Positions 50,996 through 60,070 of a stretch of DNA of 64,000 bases are shown in pieces. Position 1 is the first letter of the stretch. Each line of letters begins with the position of its first letter. The notes below the pieces were generated by a model. The model did no database searches. It saw only the letters and a list, made by a program, of their open reading frames with translations, and was not told where the DNA came from. Origin of the DNA: Desulfolutivibrio sulfoxidireducens (lineage in GTDB: Bacteria; Desulfobacterota; Desulfovibrionia; Desulfovibrionales; Desulfovibrionaceae); the NCBI RefSeq assembly GCF_013376475.1, contig NZ_CP045508.1:2229501-2293500 (forward strand), read 5' to 3'. The position numbers and the translations under genes were made by a program.

Positions 50996-53726
50996 CACTC
51001 TCGCTGACCGATGGCGGCGCCGCCGCACCCTTGGGCTCATAGCCGCCGCATGCCTCCTCCTGGTCCTCCCTTCCGCCTCTCCGGCCGCGCTCAAAAAAAA
51101 GCTGCTCATACTCAATTCCTATCACGAGGGGTTCCTTTGGACCGACACCATCATGTCCGGCATCGAGTCGGTCCTCGGCGATCCTGAGAAACGGGACCTG
51201 GATCTGTACATCGAGTACATGGACACCAAGCGGTTTCCCACCGCGCTGGTCTTCCCGCCGCTTCGCGAGTTGTATGCCCGCAAGTACGCCCACGCCCGGC
51301 CGGACGTGATCATCACCACCGACGACGACGCCCTGAACTTTATGCTGGCTTACGGCGACAGCCTTTTTCCCGACGCGCCGGTGGTCTTTTGCGGGCCGAA
51401 CTCCTTCGAGGAGGCGCGCATTGCCGGGCATGACAACTACACCGGCGTTGTCGAGGAATACGACCTCGCGTCGACCATAGCCCTGGCCTTGCGCCTGCAT
51501 CCCAAAGCCCGGCACGTGGCTGCGGTCACGGACGTCACCTCCACCGGCAAGTATAATCTGGATCGGCTGCACAAGGTCGAGCCTCTCCTCGCCGGCAAGG
51601 CCGACTTCATCGAACTTTCGGGTCTGTCCACCAAGGAACTCCAGGACGCCCTGCATCGCCTTCCTGCCGACACGGTGGTGCTTCACCTGTCGTTTTATCG
51701 CGACCGGGACGGCAAGAGCTACACTGTTTCCGAGAGCACCAGACTGATCAAGGACAGCACGGAGTTGCCGCTTTATTCCTGCTGGGACTTCATGCTCGGC
51801 AACGGCATCATCGGTGGCAAGATGGTGAGCGGGGCCATGCAGGGTGCGACAGCGGCCGAGATGGCCCTGCGGATTCTCGACGGCACGCCCGTAAAGGACA
51901 TCCCGGTCCTGAAGGAGAGCCCCAACCGCTTCATGTTCGACTACCCGGCCCTGCTCCGGGCCGGCCTGGACGTAGCCGACCTGCCCGAAGGCAGCGCCAT
52001 CCTGAATCGGCCTGTGTCGTACTATCAACTCTACAAGAATCAGATCTTGGCTGTCGCGGTCGGCATGGTGGCGATGCTCGCCCTGATCGTGGCCATGGGC
52101 GTGAACATCCTGCTTCGGCGGCGAGCCCAGCGCGACCTCCGCGAGAGCGAGGAGCGATTCCGGGCCTTGGTGGACCAGGCCCAGGACGCCATCTTTGTGC
52201 ACGACCTTTCGGGCCGGTTCCTCCTCGTCAACCAGCGGGCCTGCGACGTCCTGGGGTACGGCCGCAAGGAGTTGTCGTCATTGTCCGTGGCCGACGTGGA
52301 CCCGGACTTCGAGGCTCGCAACGATCCGGATACTATCTGGGGCAATCTCCCCCGCACTTTCGAGTCCCGCCATCGGAAAAAAGACGGCGGCATGATCCCG
52401 GTGGAAATCCGGCTGTCCAAAATTCTATATGGAAGCCAAGAAGTGTTGCACGCCGCAGTCCGGGACATCACAGAGCGTAAACGAGCCGAGGAAGGGTTGA
52501 AAAGCAGCGAAAAGCGCTTGGCTGAACTCGTGTCCTGGAAAGAAAGCATCCTCAACAACTCGGCGGTTGGTATTCTTGTCGTGACACAACACCGCATCAT
52601 TACTGAAGTAAATTTTGGATTTACACAAATTTTCGGTTATGAAAGCAAGGAAGTCGTCGGCAAATCAGTGAAGCTAATTCATGTAAACAATACGATGTTC
52701 GAGAATTTTGGTCAGCAATACTGGTCTAAAACAGAAGAATCTAATATAGTATCCGTAGAGTGGAGAATGCGACGTAAGAATGGCGAGATATTCTGGTGTG
52801 AATTGAGCGGATGCGCCATGAATAAGGAAGATATCTTGCAAGGCGTAGTGTGGGTTATCAAGGATATTAACGAGCGTAAACAGACCCAGGACGCCTTGGA
52901 ACAGGCCAGAGAGGAGCTTGAACAACGCGTGGAACAACGGACGAAAGAATTGCGTCTGGCCAACGAACGGCTCCTGGAACTGGATCAGCTCAAAAATGCG
53001 TTCCTGGCCACTGTATCTCACGACCTGCGCACCCCCCTCACCTCGATCCTCGGGTTTGCCAAACTCATTCACCGGGATTTTGAACGCAGGTTCCTGCCAC
53101 TCGCCGGCGAAGACGAAATGCTGCGAGCCAGAGGGCTCCAGATCGCCCAGAACATGGCCATCATTGAAAAAGAAGGGGAACGACTCACGCGGCTCATCAA
53201 CGATTTTTTGGATTTGGCAAAGATTGAGGCCGGCAGCATGGAGTGGCGGGATCAGGACATCTCGCCGGCTTTGATCATAGAGCGTTCAGTTCAAGCGGTG
53301 CGTGGCGAGATTGAGCAAAATCCTGGCTTGGCCCTCATGGTTGACGCCCCTCCGGATTTACCCCTTATCCGGGTAGACCCGGATCGTCTGGTCCAGGTCA
53401 TTGTGAATCTCCTGTCCAATGCCATCAAATTCACGTCAGCGGGACGCATCGGGTTGGACGCCAAACAGATCGCCGGAGGGCGAATGGTTTTCCGGGTGAC
53501 GGATACCGGGGTCGGCATCGCCGCTCCCGATATCCCCAGGATTTTCGATAAGTTTTTTCAGGCGAGCCGGAAAGACTTGGATACGATAAGCCGTAAAGGT
53601 ACTGGGCTTGGGCTGGCGATCTGCAAAACCATCATCGAACATTACGGTGGTTGCATCACTGTGGAATCACAGCTGGGACAGGGCAGCTCCTTTGTTATCG
53701 ATCTACCTCTTGGGACAACAGGTTGA
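50976..53726 (+). CDS. Membrane sensor histidine kinase with ABC-type binding domain and two PAS domains
   Basis: A 916-residue kinase. Signal/TM at about 18-38; periplasmic ABC substrate-binding-like domain about 43-330 (LLILNSYHEGFLWTD); TM2 about 353-380; PAS1 390-500; PAS2 520-640; coiled coil 640-680; HisKA with phospho-acceptor His682 in TVSHDLRTPLTS; HATPase with NLLSNAIKF, DTGVGI and GTGLGLAIC. It should sense a periplasmic small molecule and phosphorylate an unlinked regulator. ATG 50976 has a GGGGGA site; GTG 50955 is an alternative. The PAS2 stretch (about 52570-52880) is clearly more A/T-rich than the rest. Confidence 0.9.
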   Translation: MCVSRSNTLADRWRRRRTLGLIAAACLLLVLPSASPAALKKKLLILNSYHEGFLWTDTIMSGIESVLGDPEKRDLDLYIEYMDTKRFPTALVFPPLRELYARKYAHARPDVIITTDDDALNFMLAYGDSLFPDAPVVFCGPNSFEEARIAGHDNYTGVVEEYDLASTIALALRLHPKARHVAAVTDVTSTGKYNLDRLHKVEPLLAGKADFIELSGLSTKELQDALHRLPADTVVLHLSFYRDRDGKSYTVSESTRLIKDSTELPLYSCWDFMLGNGIIGGKMVSGAMQGATAAEMALRILDGTPVKDIPVLKESPNRFMFDYPALLRAGLDVADLPEGSAILNRPVSYYQLYKNQILAVAVGMVAMLALIVAMGVNILLRRRAQRDLRESEERFRALVDQAQDAIFVHDLSGRFLLVNQRACDVLGYGRKELSSLSVADVDPDFEARNDPDTIWGNLPRTFESRHRKKDGGMIPVEIRLSKILYGSQEVLHAAVRDITERKRAEEGLKSSEKRLAELVSWKESILNNSAVGILVVTQHRIITEVNFGFTQIFGYESKEVVGKSVKLIHVNNTMFENFGQQYWSKTEESNIVSVEWRMRRKNGEIFWCELSGCAMNKEDILQGVVWVIKDINERKQTQDALEQAREELEQRVEQRTKELRLANERLLELDQLKNAFLATVSHDLRTPLTSILGFAKLIHRDFERRFLPLAGEDEMLRARGLQIAQNMAIIEKEGERLTRLINDFLDLAKIEAGSMEWRDQDISPALIIERSVQAVRGEIEQNPGLALMVDAPPDLPLIRVDPDRLVQVIVNLLSNAIKFTSAGRIGLDAKQIAGGRMVFRVTDTGVGIAAPDIPRIFDKFFQASRKDLDTISRKGTGLGLAICKTIIEHYGGCITVESQLGQGSSFVIDLPLGTTG

Positions 53727-53792
53727 GATTGCAGGCTTTTTACAGAGTGTCCGTCGACCTTTGCTCATCACTTATCAAATGTCAAAGTTCCA

Positions 53793-53860
53793 TTGCGTCC
53801 CTTCTGCGAGAAGGGATCTCGCAAAGAAATACGAATGGCTACATGATCCGAGGGACGCAA
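53793..53860. repeat. Nested inverted repeat between convergent kinase and AMMECR1 genes
   Basis: TTGCGTCCCT (53793-53802) pairs with AGGGACGCAA (53851-53860). Inside, CCCTTCT-GCG-AGAAGGG forms a competing hairpin. It abuts the minus-strand stop codon at 53863. Possibly a terminator or a small mobile repeat; the 136-bp gap holds nothing else. Confidence 0.45.
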
Positions 53861-53862
53861 CA

Positions 53863-54414
53863 CTAGAAAACCACGCCCTCGAACCAGTAGATTTTCGTAT
53901 CCGGATCCTTCCAGGCGTCCTCGTCAAGGCCGGCCTTGCGGCAGGTCTGGCGCAAAAACGTCACCCGGTCCCAGCCCCACTCCACGGGCACCTGGGGCAA
54001 TAGCAGCCCCGAATGCAGGCCCTTGCGGATGAAAAGACCATGGCGGCCGACCTCGATACGATCCGGATCGGGGCAGGGGGCCAGGGGACTTAAAATGGTG
54101 ATCTCCACCTCGAGCCCGTCCAGTTCGGCGCGGCCAAGCGGCGGAAACCGGGGGTCCTCAAAGGCCGCCGCCAGGGCCATGTCGGCCACATTGCGCCAAA
54201 TCGGCCTGTCGGCCACGATATGCCCGATGCAGCCGCGTAGCGCCCCCCGGCGTTTGAGGGTGACAAACACCCCGTAGGGTTCGCGCAGGATGTCGGAGGG
54301 AGGTTCCGCAAGAGGTGTTTCCCGCCGGTTGAGGCGGTCCATGATGCGCCGCCACACCAAATCCTTGAGGGCGGTCTTCTCCGTGTCGGTGAGGGAAAAA
54401 GGAAACCGTTCCAT
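53863..54414 (-). CDS. AMMECR1 domain protein (AmmeMemoRadiSam protein A)
   Basis: A 183-residue single-domain protein. The family's conserved block GALRGCIGHI is at about residues 57-66, with PYGVFVTLKRRG before it and EVEITILSPL after. AMMECR1 proteins often accompany Memo and radical-SAM proteins, but neither partner is nearby. Molecular function unknown. Strong GGAGG site before ATG 54414; the frame upstream of it is non-coding. Confidence 0.85.
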   Translation of the reverse strand: MERFPFSLTDTEKTALKDLVWRRIMDRLNRRETPLAEPPSDILREPYGVFVTLKRRGALRGCIGHIVADRPIWRNVADMALAAAFEDPRFPPLGRAELDGLEVEITILSPLAPCPDPDRIEVGRHGLFIRKGLHSGLLLPQVPVEWGWDRVTFLRQTCRKAGLDEDAWKDPDTKIYWFEGVVF

Positions 54415-54894
54415 GCCGCACCTCCCTCGTGTCGCGTCCCCGTAAGCCCGGCAAGGCCTCGAACACGGGTCATCATTGCCCAAAAGATTCCGGCGGGCAA
54501 CCCTTGTCCAGAAATTTCCCCAAGGCTTTTGCGGCGTACGCGGCGGGAGAACCCCGCGACGGACACCCCGGGAACCCCGCACTGGATGCGGCATTGTCTT
54601 TCGCGACACGTCCCTTTGGAAGAGCCGCTTTCGGAGCTTGCAAAACGATCCCCTGGCTCCTGATTCAGGTCGTCCTTTGTTCGCGCAGCCCCTTCTTTTT
54701 CATTGATATTTACATAATTGTCATTTCATCTTGACAACGCCATACCGACCCGAATAGATATGGAAACACTCCATGGACACGAATCCGAAAATCTTGAGGT
54801 CCCGCGCCGCCAAAGGCGTTCACGCCGCCCACCTTCCGTCGCGTCGATACATTCCGCCCCCCCGGAAACACCCATGCACAAGGGAGCTCCATCC
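54415..54894. other. Intergenic region upstream of chemoreceptor gene
   Basis: 480 bp without a supported gene. An A/T-rich stretch at about 54705-54735 leads to the promoter listed at 54731. The mRNA leader after it, about 128 nt, contains an in-frame ATG (54874) but no clear riboswitch. Confidence 0.4.
54731..54760 (+). promoter_or_regulatory. Sigma-70-type promoter of the chemoreceptor gene
   Basis: TTGACA (54731-54736), 18-nt spacer, TAGATA (54755-54760), in an A/T-rich context. A sigma-28 flagellar promoter, often used for chemoreceptors, was not seen. Confidence 0.5.
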
Positions 54895-57315
54895 ATGGGA
54901 CACGCAAAAAACATCAAGATAGCCTGGAAACTCGCGGCCATAGGCATTGCCTTCGTCCTGCCCCTGGGCGTTTTGCTGTTTCTCTCCATCCAAAACATCA
55001 ACGCCCAGATCGAATTCAGCCGCCTGGAGACCCAGGGAAACGCCTTTCAGCGGCCCCTGGAAAAACTCCTCGAATTCCTCCCCGCCGCCGCCACCGACCC
55101 GTCGGCCGTTTCCCGCATCGACCAGGCCTTCGAGGAACTGGCCAAGGCCGAGGCCATCCACGGACGGGACCTGCAATTCACGCAAGAGGGACTGGGCATC
55201 CGCAAACGGTCGCATCTGCATCCCGAGGCCGTGACCGCCAGATGGCGGGCGGCCAAAAACCTCGCCGGGGACACGGCCGCCACGGCGGAAAGGATCGAGG
55301 CCCTCATCGACGACGTCATGGGCATGATCACCCACGCCGGAGACACCTCCAATCTCATCCTGGACCCGGACCTGGACAGCTATTACACCATGGACCTGAC
55401 CCTTTTGGCCCTGCCCCAGACCCAGCGCCGCCTGGCCTCCATCCTGGATTTCGGTGAAACGGCCCTGGCCGGGGGCGATCTTTCGGAAGACGCCCGCCGC
55501 CGTTTCCACACCCTGGCCGAGATGCTCGCCGAATCCGACTTCAACCGCATCCTGGCCGATACCCAGACCGTCCTCAGCGAGGATCCCAACTTCTACGGGA
55601 CAAGCCCGTCCCTGGCCGCGAACCTGACCACCGGCCTGGAGGGCTACAAGGCGGCGACACAGCCGTTCATCGATCTGCTCCGGACCCTTGCCGACGGCGG
55701 CAGGGTCACCCGTGAGACCTTTACGGCCGCCGGCGGGCGGGCCAGACGGGCCGCCTTCGAATACTGGGAGACCTGCGCCGCCGAACTGGACGCCTTTTTG
55801 GGGGTGCGCATCGCCGACTACACCTCCCGCCGCACGGTCATGCTCGCGTCCACCGGCTTCGCCCTGATTCTGGCCTCGCTTCTGGCCTACGGCATCGGCC
55901 GGGGCGTCACCCGGACTATCGGATGCATGATGGCCTATACCAGGGCCGTGGCCGTCGGCGACCTGGACGCAACGCTCGGGGACGGCGGCAGCACGGCCGA
56001 ACTCAACGCCCTTCGGGCCGACCTGGAGGTCATGGTCGCCGCCCTCAAGGAGAAACTGGGATTCGTCCAGGGCATCTTAAACGGCGTGACCATGCCCTGC
56101 CTGGTGGCCAATCTCGAGGGCCGCATCACCTACCTGAACACCTTGCTGTGCCATTTCCTCTCCAAGCCCGAATCTTCCCTGAAATACATCGGCATGCACG
56201 TCACGGATTTTTTTGGCGACCACCGGAAGATCGCGGACTTGATCGTCACCACCCTGGAAGGCCGAAGCATCGTCACCAACCAATCCTTCGAGGGCCTGGA
56301 CGTCCGGGGGGAAAAATTTTTCATCAAGATCGACGCGGCCCCGGTGTTCGACCTGGAACACCGGGCCATGGGCTGCTTCGCCCAGTTCGCGGTATTAACC
56401 GAGGTCAAGCGTCAGGAAGACAGGCTGATCAAAACCAACCGGGTCATTTGCGAAACCGCCGAGCAGGCCGGGGGGATTGCCGCCCAGGTCGCGGCGGCGG
56501 CGGCGGAATTGTCGTCGGTGGTCGAACAGACCGGAAAGGGAATGGACATTCAAAAAGCCCGCGCCGGGGAGACGGCCGCGGCCATGCAGCAGATGAACTC
56601 CACAGTGATCGAGGTGGCCAGAAACGCGTCCGGAGCGGCCGAGCAGGCCGCACGGACCATGCACAAGGCCCGGGAAGGGGCGCGGACCGTGGAACAGTCG
56701 GTTGCGGCCATCGACCGGGTGAAAAACCAGACCGACGTTCTCAAAACGCGCATCGCCACCCTCGGCGACCAGGCCGCCGGCATAAGCCGGATCATGCACG
56801 TGATCTCCGACATCGCCGATCAGACCAACCTTTTGGCCCTAAACGCCGCCATCGAGGCCGCCAGGGCCGGCGAGGCCGGCCGGGGCTTCGCCGTGGTGGC
56901 CGACGAGGTCAGAAAGCTGGCCGAAAAGACCATGAACGCCACCAAGGAAGTGGGCGACTCCATCACGACCATTCAGGCCGGGGCCACGGACGCGGCGCGG
57001 GGCATGGGCGAGGCATCCCAGGCCGTGGAGGACGCCACGCGCCTGGCCGCGGATTCCGGCGCCGCCCTGCGGGAGATTCTGGAACTGGCCGGAAACACCA
57101 ACGATCAGGTCGGATCCATCGCGGCGGCCGCGGAACAACAGTCCGCGGCATCCGAGGAGATCAACCGGGCCGTGGAGGAAGTCAACACCGTGGCCGAGGA
57201 AACGGCCCAAGGCGTCGGCCGGTCGGCCAAGGCCGTGGAACGGCTGGCCTCCCAGGCCGAGGCCCTGGACCAGCTTATCCGCAATATCGGCTCCTCAACC
57301 TGCATCGGCGCCTGA
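54895..57315 (+). CDS. Methyl-accepting chemotaxis protein with periplasmic sensor, HAMP and PAS domains
   Basis: An 806-residue receptor. TM1 at about 10-31, a helical periplasmic domain about 32-313, TM2 about 314-338, HAMP about 340-395, a PAS domain about 400-510 ([13 protein letters not shown]), and a signalling coiled coil to the end whose hairpin tip carries [22 protein letters not shown] split at residues 640-660. The tip would bind CheA/CheW. PAS between HAMP and the signalling part gives a second, cytoplasmic input. ATG 54895 has a GGGAG site; ATG 54874 is possible. Confidence 0.9.
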   Translation: MGHAKNIKIAWKLAAIGIAFVLPLGVLLFLSIQNINAQIEFSRLETQGNAFQRPLEKLLEFLPAAATDPSAVSRIDQAFEELAKAEAIHGRDLQFTQEGLGIRKRSHLHPEAVTARWRAAKNLAGDTAATAERIEALIDDVMGMITHAGDTSNLILDPDLDSYYTMDLTLLALPQTQRRLASILDFGETALAGGDLSEDARRRFHTLAEMLAESDFNRILADTQTVLSEDPNFYGTSPSLAANLTTGLEGYKAATQPFIDLLRTLADGGRVTRETFTAAGGRARRAAFEYWETCAAELDAFLGVRIADYTSRRTVMLASTGFALILASLLAYGIGRGVTRTIGCMMAYTRAVAVGDLDATLGDGGSTAELNALRADLEVMVAALKEKLGFVQGILNGVTMPCLVANLEGRITYLNTLLCHFLSKPESSLKYIGMHVTDFFGDHRKIADLIVTTLEGRSIVTNQSFEGLDVRGEKFFIKIDAAPVFDLEHRAMGCFAQFAVLTEVKRQEDRLIKTNRVICETAEQAGGIAAQVAAAAAELSSVVEQTGKGMDIQKARAGETAAAMQQMNSTVIEVARNASGAAEQAARTMHKAREGARTVEQSVAAIDRVKNQTDVLKTRIATLGDQAAGISRIMHVISDIADQTNLLALNAAIEAARAGEAGRGFAVVADEVRKLAEKTMNATKEVGDSITTIQAGATDAARGMGEASQAVEDATRLAADSGAALREILELAGNTNDQVGSIAAAAEQQSAASEEINRAVEEVNTVAEETAQGVGRSAKAVERLASQAEALDQLIRNIGSSTCIGA

Positions 57316-57470
57316 CCCCACAGAACCGGATCAACGCGAAAAAGGCAAACGTTCCCGGACCATCCTGGAATACCTCATGGTTTTTCCAGGGCGGACGCAC
57401 ACGGCGCGGGGGATGTGCCACGATCGCAAAACGTCACCCCGGGCCAGGCCGCCACGGGAAACGGAGGCGG

Positions 57471-58277
57471 TCAGCCGCCCCGGCCGTACCGGGCCAAAAG
57501 CTCCCCGGCCGCCGTCAGCGCCAGTTCCATATCGGCGTCGGTCAGGCACAGGCGCTCCCGCAGGCGGACCCGCTCGACGCCCGGGTCGAACAGCGGATAG
57601 TCGCTGCCGAAAAGGATGCGTTCCCTGGGGTGGCGGTGATAGATCGCCTTGAGGGTGGCGTCGTCGATGAACTCCAGGGTGCTCGAGGTGTCGATGTACA
57701 CGTCCTGGCCGATCAGATGTTCCAGGGCCCACTTCCAGTGCTGGTAGCCGCCCATATGCGCGGCGATGATGGTCAGGTCCGGGAAGTCGCGGTGGATGGC
57801 GGCCACCTTTTTCGGGCAGGAATTGTTTTTTTCCGGGGGCACCACGTCGCCCACGTGCAGCATGACCGCGAAGCGTCCAGAGAGCATCTCGAAGATGGGC
57901 CACAGCCGCCTGTCGTCCAGGCGGAAGCCCTGGAAGTCGGCGTGCAGCTTGATCCCGGAAATTCCGGCGGCCTCGAGGCGGGCAAGCTCCGGCTCGATGT
58001 CCGGATAGTCCGGATGCAGGGTGCCGAAGGCCCGCACCCGGGGGTGGTCGCGTTCGAGACCGATGGCCCAGTTGTTGGCCGGGATGACCTGGGCCGGGGA
58101 CGTGGCCGCGCTGTGCACCACCACCCGGTCGATGCCCCCGGCCTCGGCCTTGGCCAAAAGGTCCTCGACACGGCCGTCGCCCACGGGCGGGATGCCGTAG
58201 TGGTCTTCCAGTTGGGCGATGACTTTGTGGGCGATTTTCGGATGATAGGCGTGGGTATGGATGTCGTACGTCAGCAA
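57471..58277 (-). CDS. TIM-barrel metal-dependent hydrolase (amidohydrolase 2 type)
   Basis: A 268-residue protein. Metal ligands are seen in DIHTHAY (residues 5-10), GIKLHADFQG, MLHVGDVV, IIAAHMGGYQHWKW and LFGSDYPL. The class includes decarboxylases and hydrolases such as the ACMSD family; substrate unknown. The only suitable start is TTG 58277, preceded by AAAGGTG. It follows the thioesterase by 16 nt. The 155 bp to the convergent chemoreceptor gene hold no feature. Confidence 0.8.
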   Translation of the reverse strand: MLTYDIHTHAYHPKIAHKVIAQLEDHYGIPPVGDGRVEDLLAKAEAGGIDRVVVHSAATSPAQVIPANNWAIGLERDHPRVRAFGTLHPDYPDIEPELARLEAAGISGIKLHADFQGFRLDDRRLWPIFEMLSGRFAVMLHVGDVVPPEKNNSCPKKVAAIHRDFPDLTIIAAHMGGYQHWKWALEHLIGQDVYIDTSSTLEFIDDATLKAIYHRHPRERILFGSDYPLFDPGVERVRLRERLCLTDADMELALTAAGELLARYGRGG

Positions 58278-58293
58278 AGCGAAAACACCTTTG

Positions 58294-58725
58294 TCACACG
58301 GTTTGAAAAAGGGCCTTCAGCCAGTCCGGCACCCCCACGGGGCGTCCCTGGGGATTGACGCAGGCGTGCTGGGTCTGGCCCACGGCCAAAAGGGTCTCCC
58401 CGTCCGGGGGGCCGAACACCTGGTAGGTGAAAAGCATGGAGGCCCGGCCCCATTCGCGCACGGCGCAACGGACCTGGATCTCGTCGTCGTAGCGGGCGGA
58501 TTTGATGTAGCGCAGATGCATTTCGCGCACGGGCAGGATGATGCCGCGCTGTTCCACGTCGCCGTAGCCCATGCCCCGGTCGCGGATGAACTGGCCCCTG
58601 GCCCGCTCGAACCAATGCGGATACTCGCCGTAATAGGCCACGCCCATCATGTCCGTCTCGCCGTAGGACACCCGGAAACGGTACCAGGCGTCGGGAAGCG
58701 GGAACGCCTCGCGCTTGAGGATCAT
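58294..58725 (-). CDS. Acyl-CoA thioesterase (YbgC/4HBT hotdog family)
   Basis: A 143-residue hotdog-fold enzyme. The catalytic signature is VSYGETDMMGVAYYGEYPHWFERAR broken around residues 19-43, with the Asp-x-x-Gly-x-x-Tyr/His pattern of 4-hydroxybenzoyl-CoA thioesterases. It probably hydrolyses an acyl-CoA. Its ATG overlaps the stop of the mutase-like gene (ATGA). Confidence 0.85.
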   Translation of the reverse strand: MILKREAFPLPDAWYRFRVSYGETDMMGVAYYGEYPHWFERARGQFIRDRGMGYGDVEQRGIILPVREMHLRYIKSARYDDEIQVRCAVREWGRASMLFTYQVFGPPDGETLLAVGQTQHACVNPQGRPVGVPDWLKALFQTV

Positions 58726-59933
58726 ATCCGTCCTCCGGCCCGGGACAGGGCGAACTCCACGAGTTCATGGCCATGTTCCACCACAAGGCCCGTGGACACG
58801 GCGGCCGCCTCGGTGAAGGCCGGGGCGGCCACAGGCTCGATGCCCTGGCGCCAGAGCACGAAGGGCACGGGGTCGGTGGTGTGGGTCTTGACGGTGATGG
58901 GGGTGAAGTGGTCGCAGGCCACCAGGAAGACCGTGTCGGTCCCGGCCAGGGCCTGGCGCAGAGGCCCGAGGACCAGACGGTCGATGCGGGCCACGGCCTC
59001 GACCTTCTCGGCCACCTGCCCGCCGTGGCCGCATTCGTCCGGGGCCTCCACATGCACGAACACGAAATCCCCCCGGGACAGGAAGTCGAGCGCGGCCTCA
59101 ACCTTTCCAGCATAATTGGTGTCCAGAAGCCCGGTGGCCCCGGGCACGTCGAGAACCTCCATGCCGGCGGCCAGCCCCAGGCCCTTGACCAGATCCACGG
59201 CCGAGACCACGGCCCCGCGCATGCCGTATTTTTCTTCGAAAGGGGGCAGGGTCAGGGTTCCACCCTGGCCCCAGGGCCACACGGCATTGGCCTTGGTGCC
59301 GTGGTTCGCGGCGGCCAGGTAGGCCTGGGCCTTGGTCATGAAGTCCCACAGGATGGGGCTTTGGCGGAAAAGGGCCAGGTCCGGGGCGATGCCCTGATCG
59401 GTGATGTCGTGGGGCGGGCGCACCGCCATGCCGGCCTCGAAGGACGGCGCGCCGAGCTTTCCGGCCCCGGCCTTGAGGACCAGGATGTGCCGGTATTGCA
59501 CCCCGGGATACACGGCCATGTCGATGCCGGCGCAGGTCCGGGACAGGCCGGCCACGATGTCCCGGGCGGCGGCGGTGTCGATGTGCCCGGCGGAATAGTC
59601 GCGCATGACCCCGGCGTCGGAAAATTCGCTGACCGTGACCAGGTTCAGGCGGAAGATCAGGTCGTCGGGCCAGGTGACCAGGCCCATGGCAGCGGCCTCG
59701 ATGGGTCCCCGGCCGGTATGGTATGTCGCTGGATCGAATCCCAAAAGGGCCATGTTGGCCACGTCCGACCCCGGCGGCATGCCCGGCGGGATGCTGCGGC
59801 ACAGACCGACCACCCCGGCTTTGGCCAGTTCGTCCATGTGGGGGGTCGCGGCGGCCGCCAGCGGGGTCTTGCCGCCAAGGGCCGCAAGGGGCCAGTCTCC
59901 CATGCCGTCGGCCAAAACGAACACGAATTTCAT
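58722..59933 (-). CDS. Archaeal-type phosphoglycerate mutase (ApgM) family protein; candidate homoserine kinase analogue
   Basis: A 403-residue alkaline-phosphatase-superfamily enzyme. The metal site starts with VLADGMGD (Asp9), the phospho-acceptor serine is likely Ser56 in PPGSDVAN, and the second metal site has EAPDECGHGG and CDHFTP. In several bacteria, ApgM-like proteins beside hom have been proposed to replace homoserine kinase ThrB; the gene lies just after hom here, with no thrB in the window. ATG 59933 was taken over ATG 59945 because AAGGA is better spaced. Confidence 0.75.
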   Translation of the reverse strand: MKFVFVLADGMGDWPLAALGGKTPLAAAATPHMDELAKAGVVGLCRSIPPGMPPGSDVANMALLGFDPATYHTGRGPIEAAAMGLVTWPDDLIFRLNLVTVSEFSDAGVMRDYSAGHIDTAAARDIVAGLSRTCAGIDMAVYPGVQYRHILVLKAGAGKLGAPSFEAGMAVRPPHDITDQGIAPDLALFRQSPILWDFMTKAQAYLAAANHGTKANAVWPWGQGGTLTLPPFEEKYGMRGAVVSAVDLVKGLGLAAGMEVLDVPGATGLLDTNYAGKVEAALDFLSRGDFVFVHVEAPDECGHGGQVAEKVEAVARIDRLVLGPLRQALAGTDTVFLVACDHFTPITVKTHTTDPVPFVLWRQGIEPVAAPAFTEAAAVSTGLVVEHGHELVEFALSRAGGRI

Positions 59934-59971
59934 GGTCGGGAGCATCCTTTTCGGGAGGGTTCAACGGACAA

Positions 59972-59994
59972 TGGCCGGACCCGGGGTCCGGCCA
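59972..59994 (-). terminator. 10-bp perfect hairpin between hom and apgM-like gene
   Basis: TGGCCGGACC (59972-59981) pairs with GGTCCGGCCA (59985-59994) around CGG. There is no T-run, so it could be an attenuating or mRNA-stabilising structure within the operon. Confidence 0.35.
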
Positions 59995-60070
59995 CGCGGG
60001 GTTTGCGCCATGGGCGGGCAAAGCGGATCGTACCGCTCGGAGATGCCCTTACGCCCTGGCCCGATCCGCG

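Noticed and set aside
59934-60070. Threonine-type leader-peptide attenuator before the apgM-like gene
   Set aside because: A hairpin exists, but there is no short Thr/Ile-rich reading frame and no T-run.
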